From the NCBI GenBank assembly GCA_023391285.1, contig JAEWBF010000019.1, positions 1 to 35,869 on the forward strand: a stretch of DNA of 35,869 bases. Direction: 5' to 3'. This stretch comes from Verrucomicrobiota bacterium. Its GTDB lineage: Bacteria > Verrucomicrobiota > Verrucomicrobiia > Opitutales > Opitutaceae. The notes under the pieces were generated by a model that saw nothing but the letters and a program-made list of their open reading frames with translations, searched no databases and was not told the DNA's origin. The translations under genes were made by a program, and so were the position numbers. Shown here one piece after another: positions 25,418-33,176 of the stretch (positions are counted from its first letter, which is position 1; each line of letters begins with the position of its first letter).

Positions 25418-26002
25418 TCAAAAAAACTGAAAATACGCCAGCGCCGTCTCCGTTCGCGTCAGCTGCACTTCCTCGCCCGATTGCGGATCGACGAAAATCC
25501 TTCCGCGCTCCGTCAACACCTGCACCACCGCATGCGTGCCCTGCCCGTTGTCACGGACATACCAATACGGCCCCATCGCCAGCGCTCGTGCCGGCGTGTC
25601 CGAGTGAAACGTCTCGCGATAAAACCGCGCCTGCGCGAGCGCGATGAACAGGTCCACGAAACGATTGCAATCGAAGCGATCGTTCCAGCGCGTGATGCCC
25701 AGACGATGCAGCTCGCGCCGAAACTCTTCCTGATATTTCGGCAGCCACGCGCTGTTCACTTCCGCATACGCCTGATCGCCGAAATAGTTCGTCGCCGTCT
25801 GCCGCTGCATCTCCGCCCGCGTAAACACCCGCCCCGTCGTCAAACTCACACTCGCCCCCGCGATCTTGGAGGCGCGGTGCCCCCACCGCGCTTCGCTCCG
25901 TGGAGCCACATCCATCGCGCGCTCCGTCTGCGCCGTAGTCGCGCACCCGCTCCCCCACGCCAACACCCCGCCCCCGCTGGCGAGAGCCGCCAGCGCCCGC
26001 AT
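25418..26002 (-). CDS. Putative lipoprotein with papain-like Cys-His-Asp pattern
   Basis: A 194-residue protein from ATG 26002 (MRALAAL); a GTG at 26056 is an in-frame alternative. The N-terminus (ALAALASGGGVLAWGSGC) looks like a lipoprotein signal, though the lipobox (GSG-C at about 20) lacks the usual leucine. The C-terminal half has WNDRFDCNRF (C112), GTHAVVQV (H157) and RIFVDPQSGE (D172). This order resembles papain-like or transglutaminase-like cysteine enzymes, so a peptidase or amidase role is possible but unproven. Residues about 38-46 (ARWGHRASK) are encoded by a 25-base repeat with an exact intergenic copy at 28236-28260. It is upstream of the ABC transporter genes on the same strand, separated by a repeat element. 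Confidence 0.55.
   Translation of the reverse strand: MRALAALASGGGVLAWGSGCATTAQTERAMDVAPRSEARWGHRASKIAGASVSLTTGRVFTRAEMQRQTATNYFGDQAYAEVNSAWLPKYQEEFRRELHRLGITRWNDRFDCNRFVDLFIALAQARFYRETFHSDTPARALAMGPYWYVRDNGQGTHAVVQVLTERGRIFVDPQSGEEVQLTRTETALAYFQFF
25867..25891. repeat. 25-bp palindromic repeat, copy 1 (inside lipoprotein gene)
   Basis: TGGAGGCGCGGTGCC... (25867-25891) is identical over 25 bases to 28236-28260. Its core is a hairpin: GCGCGGT and ACCGCGC around GCCCCC. It lies in frame in the lipoprotein gene and adds a short basic peptide. Confidence 0.8.
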
Positions 26003-26056
26003 CAAGCGCGCTGAAAAGAAGCCGGAGTTCACGTGCGTGTCGCGAGCCGGCCCCAC

Positions 26057-26276
26057 GCCGTCCCGCTGCGCACAACTTACTTCGCCGTGTTCGCTCCGCT
26101 ATCGGGCCGCTCCTTCAACTCGCCGTTCTCCTAAACCGCCGCGCCGCCATCAGGCCCTCCCAGTCCTCCGCATCAGGCTCCCCCGCCTTCTCCACAAAAT
26201 AAAACAAACGCGGCGCGAATCTCTTCGCGCCGCGCACAACCAGATCAGCAGAACGACGGCTCTTCGCCGCGTATCC
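26057..26276. other. Intergenic region between two lipoprotein genes
   Basis: No gene was recognised in these 220 bases. The part next to the downstream gene holds the terminator described at 26196-26234; the rest is GC-rich with no repeat or promoter I can support. Confidence 0.5.
26196..26234 (-). terminator. Rho-independent terminator of the YXWGXW lipoprotein gene
   Basis: An 11-bp stem, CGCGGCGCGAA (26209-26219) and its complement (26224-26234), with a four-base loop. On the minus strand it is followed by a T-rich tract (complement of ACAAAATAAAACAAA). It lies about 45 bases beyond the stop at 26277. Confidence 0.8.
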
Positions 26277-26684
26277 TTAATCCCAATATCCTTCGTAATA
26301 CCGATACGCGCCACCCTCCGGCTCCCAACGCGGCGGCACCCACGTCACACCCGAACGCGGCGGGACGGACCAATGGCCCGCGACCCACTCGTAGCGATTA
26401 TTCCGCCAGGTCCAGTAGCCGGGCACCCAGACATGATTCGACGTCGGACGCGCCGGCACGACTTCCGGCTGCGACTGCGGCGGAGCTTGCGTGACCACCA
26501 CCGTATTCTGCCCGGCGGGCGTGGCCGTCGGCGTAGCAACAACAACCGGCTGCGACGCCACCGCCGTCGGAGGACCGGGCGGCGGAGAGGAAACAACATG
26601 TGACTCCGGCTCCGACGCGCAGCCGCCGAGCAAGGCAGCGGCGCCGCAAAGTAGAAGGAGCGGGGCAAAGTTTGAGGTTTTCAT
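26277..26684 (-). CDS. YXWGXW repeat lipoprotein
   Basis: A 135-residue lipoprotein. The signal ALLGGC (lipobox LGGC at about 18-21) follows a hydrophobic stretch. A low-complexity V/A/P/Q-rich middle (about 25-80) precedes tryptophan-rich repeats: VPGYWTWRNNRYEWVAGHW and YYEGYWD. These match the YXWGXW repeat family (GYW-W-Y-WV-GHW) of envelope proteins with unknown role. ATG 26684 (MKTSNF) is chosen because the signal peptide begins there; the frame extends to 26708. It is a monocistronic gene with its own terminator. Confidence 0.8.
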   Translation of the reverse strand: MKTSNFAPLLLLCGAAALLGGCASEPESHVVSSPPPGPPTAVASQPVVVATPTATPAGQNTVVVTQAPPQSQPEVVPARPTSNHVWVPGYWTWRNNRYEWVAGHWSVPPRSGVTWVPPRWEPEGGAYRYYEGYWD

Positions 26685-26784
26685 GACGTGCGCGCAGACC
26701 GGCCCCATGCCTCTCGGTTCTTGGGGGAAAATCCCGAATCCTGCGGGTTTTACGTGCTCTCATCCTTTCCACTTCCACCCGTAG

Positions 26785-26804
26785 GTTGCGCGCTCGCGCG
26801 CAAC
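26785..26804. repeat. Short perfect palindrome upstream of the YXWGXW gene
   Basis: GTTGCGCGC (26785-26793) and GCGCGCAAC (26796-26804) form a nine-bp stem with a two-base loop. It lies between the MFS terminator and the lipoprotein gene. It could be an operator, or a second stem after the MFS terminator. Confidence 0.4.
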
Positions 26805-26830
26805 AAACCCACGCGCCCGCCCCAAAAACG

Positions 26831-26856
26831 AAAAAGCCCGCCGAGATCGGCGGGCT
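26831..26856 (-). terminator. Rho-independent terminator of the MFS transporter gene
   Basis: AGCCCGCCGA (26835-26844) and TCGGCGGGCT (26847-26856) form a perfect ten-bp stem. On the minus strand it is followed by a run of T (complement of AAAAA at 26831-26835). It lies about 27 bases past the MFS stop. Confidence 0.88.
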
Positions 26857-26882
26857 GCAAAACCGGGTCCGTTCGAACCCCC

Positions 26883-28097
26883 TCAATGCGTGTGCGCGCC
26901 CTTCGCGAGCTTCCCGCGCACGGCAAACAAAATGGCGAACGCCACGATCAACACGAGCGGGAAGGTCAGCATGTTCGTCAACGTCGCCTGCCCCGCCGCC
27001 AGCTCGATCGCCGACGGATCGGTCAACGTCTGCGCCGCCTTCGCGCGATTCTGGTCGATCCAACCACCGATCACCGGATTCCAGATCGATACCGCAAACA
27101 TGCCCGCGCCGCCCATCAGCGACATGCCGAGCGCGCCCGTCTTCGGAATATACTCGCTCGTGAAACCGATCATGCAGGGCCAGAAATAACAGACGCCGAG
27201 CGCAAACACGATCACCGCCACATACACCATTCCTCCTGTCGCCTTGCTCAGCAGGAACAACCCGATCGCCGCCACGATCGCCGACACCAACAGCACGCCG
27301 ACCGTATGCAGCTTGTGCACCATCGGCCCCGCGAACTGCCGGCCCACCGCCATCAAGCCCGTGCCCAACGCGAGCACGATCATCGGATGCGCCCCGGTCT
27401 CGCTCAGGATGCGGCCCACCCACTGCTGCGTGCCGAGCTCCGTCGTCGCCGTCAGCGTCATGCAGAAGATCATGAACAGATACAGCGGGGTGAAGAGGCT
27501 TTTGATGTTCGTGCCCGTCGAGGTCTCGATGTTCGCCGATTTCGGGAAGTCCGTCGTGAACACCAGCCAGCCGTAGATCGCCGTCGGCGCCAGCATCGTC
27601 GCAATCTGCCACTGCCAGCTCATTCCCCCGGCAGTCATGAACTGCGACACCAGCGCACCGATCACAATGCCGCCCGGAAACCACACGTGAAACCGGCTCA
27701 GCATCGTTGTCTGGTTTTTTGGATACATGTCCGCGATCAGCGGATTGCACGCCGCTTCCACCGAACCGTTCGCAAACCCGATGCAGAAGGTCGAAATGAT
27801 CAGGCCCCAAAATCCGCCTGCGGTGATCGTCAGCACCAATCCCGCCACGTGCCCGGCAAACGCGATGAACATCAGCGTCCGCGCGCCAAGATAGTTATAC
27901 AGCAGCCCGCCCACCATCATCGCCACGGGAAACCCGAGGAACGCCATCGAGTTCACCCAGCCGAGCTGTGTGTCGGTCAGGCCGAAGTTTTGGCTGAGTT
28001 CGGTGAGGATGCCCGCGCGAATCGCGAAGGTCATCGCGGTCACGATCAAAGCGAGGCAACTCGCCAGGAACAGTTTGGAAGCGTTGTCTTTGCTCAT
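26883..28097 (-). CDS. MFS transporter (sugar/metabolite, NNP- or FucP-like)
   Basis: A 404-residue major facilitator with about twelve membrane helices. SP-like start MSKDNASKLFLASCLALIVTAMTFAIRAGI leads into TM1. GGLLYNYLGARTLMFIAFAG is the TM2-TM3 loop motif A region. FANGSVEAACNPLIADMYPKNQTTMLSRFHVWFPGG resembles the TM4-TM5 region of FucP/sugar MFS proteins. Substrate cannot be told. It follows the Gfo/Idh oxidoreductase gene on the same strand after about 190 bases, suggesting sugar or polyol uptake, but a palindromic repeat lies in the gap. Its own terminator follows the stop. Confidence 0.85.
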   Translation of the reverse strand: MSKDNASKLFLASCLALIVTAMTFAIRAGILTELSQNFGLTDTQLGWVNSMAFLGFPVAMMVGGLLYNYLGARTLMFIAFAGHVAGLVLTITAGGFWGLIISTFCIGFANGSVEAACNPLIADMYPKNQTTMLSRFHVWFPGGIVIGALVSQFMTAGGMSWQWQIATMLAPTAIYGWLVFTTDFPKSANIETSTGTNIKSLFTPLYLFMIFCMTLTATTELGTQQWVGRILSETGAHPMIVLALGTGLMAVGRQFAGPMVHKLHTVGVLLVSAIVAAIGLFLLSKATGGMVYVAVIVFALGVCYFWPCMIGFTSEYIPKTGALGMSLMGGAGMFAVSIWNPVIGGWIDQNRAKAAQTLTDPSAIELAAGQATLTNMLTFPLVLIVAFAILFAVRGKLAKGAHTH

Positions 28098-28235
28098 GTA
28101 GAGAAGCGCTGGAACACAGTGGGGTTGGGGAGACGTCTATTCGACGAGGGGAAGCAAAACGCGTTCAGCAAAAGTGAAAACCGCCGCGGGGAAAGCGCAA
28201 AGTCGCTCGTTTTCCCCGGATCAACGCCGCGCTCA

Positions 28236-28260
28236 TGGAGGCGCGGTGCCCCCACCGCGC
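28236..28260. repeat. 25-bp palindromic repeat, copy 2 (intergenic)
   Basis: Identical over 25 bases to 25867-25891. It lies between the Gfo/Idh stop and the MFS start. The core forms a hairpin (GCGCGGT, ACCGCGC). Flanks differ from copy 1, so the repeat unit is short. Confidence 0.8.
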
Positions 28261-28288
28261 AATCACGCCGCGCCGCACCCACCCTTCT

Positions 28289-29407
28289 TCACACCTTCAC
28301 CTCGACGCGTCTCCCACCCTGCGCCGCCGACGCATAGATCGCTTCCATCACCGCGATGTGGTCGCGCCCCATCTCGCCCGGCACCGGCGACTCGCGATTC
28401 TCGAGCACGCACCGCGCAAAGTCATCCATCTGCAACGCCTGCTGCGGCACGTTCTCCACCTTCATCGGACCTTCGTTCGTGCGGGCTTTTAACCCGCCAT
28501 AGCTATACGCCGGCTCGATCTCCACCCACTTGCTGCCGTCGGCATTCTCCGCCCGAAACCGATTCTGGTTTTCGTTGTAGCTGCACCAGCCTTTGGCCAT
28601 CGCGCCACCCGGAAACTCCATCGTCCACTCGATCGTCTCCTCGACTTCCGCGAACAGCTCCGGCCGCGTCTTCGGCAACTCCCGCGCCGTCACCGCCACC
28701 GGCAGCTTGTTGCCCGCCCCGCGACACGCCGCCTGAATCACGTAAACGCCCACATCCGGCAACGGCCCGCCCGCCGCCAGCTCCTTGTCGAGCCGCCAGC
28801 CCCGATTCGACCCCACGCGAAAACCAAATCCGCCTTCCATCTTCATGAACGGCCCAAACGACGGATCGAGCGCCAGCCGCTCCATTTCGTTGTGATGCGG
28901 CTCGAACTCCAACCGATACCCGATCGACAACTTCCTCCCCGCCGCTTTGCACGCGGCAATCATCTCCTCGCACTCCTTCACCGTCGGCGCCATCGGCTTC
29001 TCGCAGATCACATGCTTCCCCGCCTTCGCCGCGCGAATCGTGAAGTCCTTGTGCGTGCCCGGCGGCGTCACCACATACACGATGTCGATCGCCGGATCGT
29101 CCGCGATCCTCTCCATGTCCTCGTAACGATAACAGCTCTTCTCGGCCACGCCGTATTTCTCGCGCCAGCTCTCCAACTTCGACGGCGTCCCCGAAATCAA
29201 CCCCGTCAACTGACAAAACTCCGTCCGCTGCAACGCCGGCGCCAGCTGCCCGCTCGAATAACCGCCCAGCCCCAACAGCGCCACCCCGAGCTTCTTCCGC
29301 CCGCCACTCGCCGCCCGCAAACCGCGCGGCAACGCCAGCGCCGCCGCCGCAGCAAGCGAAAGTTGACCGACAAATTCACGACGAGACGGACGATAGGACG
29401 AGTTCAT
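28289..29407 (-). CDS. Gfo/Idh/MocA family oxidoreductase with Tat signal
   Basis: A 372-residue NAD(P)-dependent oxidoreductase. The N-terminus has a Tat signal: SRREFVGQLSLAAAAALALP. The Rossmann domain begins GVALLGLGGYSSGQLAPAL, and GKHVICEKPMAPTVKE is the conserved EKP motif. GYRLEFEPHHNE resembles the glucose-fructose oxidoreductase (GFOR) subgroup, which also carries a Tat signal and exports with bound NADP. A periplasmic sugar oxidoreductase is the best guess; the sugar is unknown. ATG 29407 (MNSSYRPSRREF) is chosen because it precedes the Tat motif directly. Upstream on the same strand is a sensor kinase gene; downstream is an MFS transporter. Confidence 0.88.
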   Translation of the reverse strand: MNSSYRPSRREFVGQLSLAAAAALALPRGLRAASGGRKKLGVALLGLGGYSSGQLAPALQRTEFCQLTGLISGTPSKLESWREKYGVAEKSCYRYEDMERIADDPAIDIVYVVTPPGTHKDFTIRAAKAGKHVICEKPMAPTVKECEEMIAACKAAGRKLSIGYRLEFEPHHNEMERLALDPSFGPFMKMEGGFGFRVGSNRGWRLDKELAAGGPLPDVGVYVIQAACRGAGNKLPVAVTARELPKTRPELFAEVEETIEWTMEFPGGAMAKGWCSYNENQNRFRAENADGSKWVEIEPAYSYGGLKARTNEGPMKVENVPQQALQMDDFARCVLENRESPVPGEMGRDHIAVMEAIYASAAQGGRRVEVKV

Positions 29408-29496
29408 GGGGAGTGGGGGTTGGGAAATGCTGCCGACTGAAACCTGACGCATCGCCAAGGCAAATGGCTGCAAAACTCTTCCTCGCGCACCCGCCC

Positions 29497-31143
29497 TCAC
29501 TCCGCCGCCGGCAACATCACCACGAACAACCCGCCGCGGCCGCCCGTGCTCTCGCACCACACGCGGCCATTCATCGCCGTCGCGATCTGCCGCACGATCG
29601 CCAATCCCAGCCCCGTCGACTTCTCGCCCGCCGTCGGCTTCGCCCGGCCTCGCGCATATTTCGTGAAAACCCGCTCCGTTTCATCCTCCGCCACCCCCGG
29701 CCCTTCATCCCGCACCTCCAGCCTCACATGCCGGTTTTTCATCTCCATCACCGCCGTCACCACGCTCTCCTTCGGCGTAAACTTGATCGCATTCGACAGC
29801 AGGTTGTCGAACACCTGCCGCAACGCCGTCGCATCCCCGTCCACCATCGGTAATCCCGCCGCAATCCGCACATCGAGTCGCACGCCTTTCCGTGCCGCCG
29901 CCTGCTCCTGCCCCGTCGCCGCCGCCTGCAACAACACCGCCGGCGACAACCGCTCGACCCGAAACTCCCGCCGCCCCGTCTCCAACGCTTCCGCATCGAG
30001 CAGATCGTTCAAGAGCCCCGTCATCTGCCGCACCTGCTGCTCCACCATCTCGAGTCCGCGATCTTTCGGCACCGCCCCCAATCTCAAGCTCGAGTCCACC
30101 ACCAGCTGCATGCTCGTCAGCGGCCCGCGCAAATCATGCGCCGCCATCTGCAGCATTTCCGTCTTCTCCTCGTTCAACCGCACCAGTTCGTCGTGCGCTT
30201 CCTTGATTTCATTCTGCAGCCGGATCCGCTCCGCCAGTTCTCGCGACAACCGGCGATTGTGATAACAAATCGCCACCATCACCGCGCCGAGCACGCTCAA
30301 CACGATCGCCGACGTCTTCCACACGAGATCCCACCGGATCACTTTTTCGTAATCGACCCGTATCCACGGATGCACGACTTCCTGCCGTTCTGCTTCCGTC
30401 GTCGCCGCAATCGCGCGATTCAACAGCCCGGCCAACTCCGGCCAGTCCGGCCGCACCGCATACCGTAAATCGAAGGTCACCGGTATCACGCCTGCGATCT
30501 TCAGATTCGTCAGCCCATGCGTTTTCGCCACGAAGCTCACGTTCGGCAGATTGCTCACGAACGCGTCCGCGTCCCGTTTCGCCACAACCCGCAACGCTTC
30601 ATCCGTCGTATCGACCAACGTGAACTCCAACGACGGATCCATCCGCTGCATCTCCGAGGTCGGCGCATACCCGCGCACCCCGACCACTCGCTTGCCGCGC
30701 AAGTCGAACATCGACCACAATAACGGCTCGTCATTGCGCATCACGATCACCACCGGAAACGAAAAATACGCCTCCGTGAAAACGAAGTCCTTCGCCCGTT
30801 CCGCCGTCCGCGCCGTCCCCGCCAGCATATCCATCTCCCCGCGCTTCGCCGCCTCGTAAACGCCTTCCCACGTCCCGCGGGTCACCATCTCGAATCGCAC
30901 GCCAATTCTCCGGCCCATCCGCATCAACAGATCCGGGTCCACGCCGCGGACCACTCCCTCACGCGTCACGGTGAACGGCGGCCAATCGGGATCGACGCCT
31001 ACTCGCACCACCGGATGCGCCTCCACCCACGCCCGCTCCACCTCACTCAGCTCGAGCCGCGCCTCTGCTGCTGCAAGCACCGTCGCCAGCGCAACGAAGC
31101 TCCACACAGTTAACCACCGGCACAGGGGCGCAACCGGATTCAC
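29497..31143 (-). CDS. Periplasmic-binding-domain sensor histidine kinase
   Basis: About 548 residues from GTG 31143; the start is uncertain because the frame has no ATG before the sensor domain and stays open to a TTG at 31233. A hydrophobic N-terminus is followed by a family-3 solute-binding domain (VVRVGVDPDWPPFTV, GVDPDLLMRMGRRIGV). One membrane segment (SAIVLSVLGAVMVAICY) and a short coiled coil lead to the kinase core. H box AAHDLRGPLTSM, N box FDNLLSNAIKFTP, G1 DEGPGV and G2 STGLGLAIVRQI are all present, so it should be active. No response regulator is adjacent. It lies between the triple-repeat protein gene (upstream) and the Gfo/Idh gene (90 bases downstream). Periplasmic detection of an amino acid or similar small ligand is expected from the family. 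Confidence 0.88.
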   Translation of the reverse strand: MNPVAPLCRWLTVWSFVALATVLAAAEARLELSEVERAWVEAHPVVRVGVDPDWPPFTVTREGVVRGVDPDLLMRMGRRIGVRFEMVTRGTWEGVYEAAKRGEMDMLAGTARTAERAKDFVFTEAYFSFPVVIVMRNDEPLLWSMFDLRGKRVVGVRGYAPTSEMQRMDPSLEFTLVDTTDEALRVVAKRDADAFVSNLPNVSFVAKTHGLTNLKIAGVIPVTFDLRYAVRPDWPELAGLLNRAIAATTEAERQEVVHPWIRVDYEKVIRWDLVWKTSAIVLSVLGAVMVAICYHNRRLSRELAERIRLQNEIKEAHDELVRLNEEKTEMLQMAAHDLRGPLTSMQLVVDSSLRLGAVPKDRGLEMVEQQVRQMTGLLNDLLDAEALETGRREFRVERLSPAVLLQAAATGQEQAAARKGVRLDVRIAAGLPMVDGDATALRQVFDNLLSNAIKFTPKESVVTAVMEMKNRHVRLEVRDEGPGVAEDETERVFTKYARGRAKPTAGEKSTGLGLAIVRQIATAMNGRVWCESTGGRGGLFVVMLPAAE

Positions 31144-31241
31144 CGGAGCGCAGCCTAAGACACGCGCTCGCGCCGGAGCAAGCACGCGGTTTTCCACCAA
31201 CAGGTTGCACGGACAATACGACCGTGCTCCCAAACTTCTGA

Positions 31242-33023
31242 CTAGCCGTTCGCGCCGTCCCCCTCCGCCTGCGGCGCCTCGCCCGCACTCGCGGACTCCG
31301 CCCCGTCAGCGGCCTCGCGCTTGGCCGGGCGACTGCGTCCACGCGCGCGTGGCCGACGCTTCTTCTCGGCGGACTCCGCGTCCGCCGCCGCTTCGCCTTC
31401 CACCGACGCGTCTCCTTTTTCCGCGAACTTCGACGCCTTCGCATTCACCCACAGCTCGCCTTTGGCGTTGCGGTTGAACCAATAGATCTCGCCCGCGTGT
31501 TCGACAAACACCGGCTTCTCCCGCGGCTTCTCCGGCACCTTCAATCCCGCGGCCAGCAACGCCGCGGTCAGATCCTCGACCGGACGATTCAAATCCTCCG
31601 CCACGCGTTCCACCTTGCCGGCAAACCCGCCCGTGCGCGTCTCCTTCAAAAGCAGCCGCACCGCCGCCAACACATTCGTCGGCTCCGTCGTCACCTCCGG
31701 CGATGCACTCGCCGGAGCCTGCTCGGCCGGCACCGGCGCCACCGGCTCCACCGGCAACGCCGTCGGCTCGCTCGGCAATGCGTCCGTCGCAGCCACTTCC
31801 GTCGGCGCGACCGATTCTGTCGCCGCGCCCGCCTCAGCTCCCGCTTCTGCAGTGGCAGTCGTTTGCGGCGCCGAATCGCGTTCGCGTTTTTCCCGACCGT
31901 TGATCCAAAGATTCCCGCGACCGTCCTTGTTCAGCCACCACACTTCGTCGCCGATCACGACTTGCGTCGACGGATCCGAATGCGTCGCCGGCACCGCCAT
32001 CCCCATCGCCGTGAATCGCTTCACCAGCTCCGCTTCCGTCGTGCGCACCGCGCGCGCGAGGAAACTCAAGCTGCCCGAACCGCCCGGTCCGCGACGATTC
32101 CGTCGCATGTGCTGACGAATCCGCTGCAACAACGCCGGCCCTTCCGGCAATCCGCCTCCGCCATTCGACGGCTTCGCCGCCGCCGGCACTTCCACCGGCT
32201 CGCCCGCCGGCACTTCCGGCTGAACCGCTGCTGTATCCGTGCGCTCATGACGCACCGTTTCGGTCTTCTGCTCTTCCGGTGCCTCCGGCGCCACTTTCTG
32301 CGCCTGCACCACTCGGAACACCGGCCGCGGCTTCTCGCGCGTGTTGATCCACATCTCGCCACGGCGATTGATGTTCACCCAGTAAAGATCCCCGTCGTAT
32401 TCGACGTGAACCGGCTTCGCATTCTCGTCCGCCGGGATCTGCAATCCACACTCGACCAACGCGCCCTTGATGTCGCTCTCGTCGAGGCCCCACTTCTTCG
32501 CGAGATAATCCGTGCCCACCGACATCCCCGGCCCGCGTTGATTACGCCGCATGTGCGGCTTCAACGCTTCGAAAAACGTCGGCAGCTCGTCCTCCTCCGC
32601 GAGCTTGTCCCACTCGTCCTTTTCGTCGTCATCCTCCGCATCCGGATCGTCGTCACGCGAGGTGTCGATCGGCTTCCGATATCCGTCGTCCGGCGCCACT
32701 TTTTCATCCAGGAAGCTCGCCGCCTGCGGCGCCTCAGCCCCGGGTCCATTGTTGGTCGCCGCCTGAAATTTTGCTGCGAACTCCGCCCGCAACTTCTCCG
32801 CCTCCGCCTTCGCCGCTGCCGCCGCCGCGTCCTCCAGGGTCCAGTCGCGCTGCGTCGATCTCCGCGCCAGGCCGGTGAAGGCAAGGGCGTTGTCGGGTGA
32901 GCTGCGAAATTCGACGATTTCCCATTCCTCGCGTCCGAGGTCGTTGAGAAACTTTTCCAGCAGCGCCGGCGTGGCAAACCCACCCTTGCCGCTGGTGATG
33001 ACCTTATATTCCCACAATGACAT
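31242..33023 (-). CDS. DUF4177-like protein with three tandem 84-residue modules, function unknown
   Basis: A 593-residue protein from ATG 33023 (MSLWEYKVIT). Residues 1-56 resemble DUF4177 (WEYKVI, LNDLGREEWEIVEF). A K/E/D-rich linker then leads to three repeats, at about 148-231, 296-379 and 450-532. Each has a basic opening (HMRRNQRGPG in the first, HMRRNRRGPG in the second, weaker in the third) and a helical middle. Each then has a strand-rich end, as in YWVNINRRGEMWINTREK, WWLNKDGRGNLWINGREK and YWFNRNAKGELWVNAKAS. Linkers are P/A/E/T-rich. The C-terminus is basic (KKRRPRARGRSRPAKRE) and then acidic. The helical middle could be a winged helix and the basic parts suggest nucleic-acid binding, but no known family was recognised. 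The kinase gene begins close downstream. Confidence 0.7.
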   Translation of the reverse strand: MSLWEYKVITSGKGGFATPALLEKFLNDLGREEWEIVEFRSSPDNALAFTGLARRSTQRDWTLEDAAAAAAKAEAEKLRAEFAAKFQAATNNGPGAEAPQAASFLDEKVAPDDGYRKPIDTSRDDDPDAEDDDEKDEWDKLAEEDELPTFFEALKPHMRRNQRGPGMSVGTDYLAKKWGLDESDIKGALVECGLQIPADENAKPVHVEYDGDLYWVNINRRGEMWINTREKPRPVFRVVQAQKVAPEAPEEQKTETVRHERTDTAAVQPEVPAGEPVEVPAAAKPSNGGGGLPEGPALLQRIRQHMRRNRRGPGGSGSLSFLARAVRTTEAELVKRFTAMGMAVPATHSDPSTQVVIGDEVWWLNKDGRGNLWINGREKRERDSAPQTTATAEAGAEAGAATESVAPTEVAATDALPSEPTALPVEPVAPVPAEQAPASASPEVTTEPTNVLAAVRLLLKETRTGGFAGKVERVAEDLNRPVEDLTAALLAAGLKVPEKPREKPVFVEHAGEIYWFNRNAKGELWVNAKASKFAEKGDASVEGEAAADAESAEKKRRPRARGRSRPAKREAADGAESASAGEAPQAEGDGANG

Positions 33024-33100
33024 ATACGTTGGAAGCCCCAGCCATCCCAAAACGCACCCCAGTTGCCGAGCCTTAATTTCTACCCACCTTCTTCCGTCCC

Positions 33101-33127
33101 TCAGCTCTCAACCCTCAACTCTCAACT
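33101..33127. repeat. CTCAAC word repeat upstream of the sugar dehydrogenase gene
   Basis: Tandem CTCTCAAC/CCTCAAC words. The 15-base piece 33109-33123 is identical to 10553-10567 in the purE-purK hairpin. Here only one arm is seen. It lies in the 153-base divergent gap between the triple-module gene and the sugar dehydrogenase gene. Confidence 0.5.
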
Positions 33128-33176
33128 TCCTCCCCCCGAATCCCCGCCCGTCCTCATCCGTCATACCGCCCGCACA

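Noticed and set aside
26057..26276. Possible tRNA or small RNA in the gap
   Set aside because: The only stable stem is the terminator at 26209-26234; no cloverleaf could be built by eye.
26688..28337. 549-codon open frame opposite the MFS gene
   Set aside because: Antisense shadow; the opposite strand has a coherent membrane protein and terminator.
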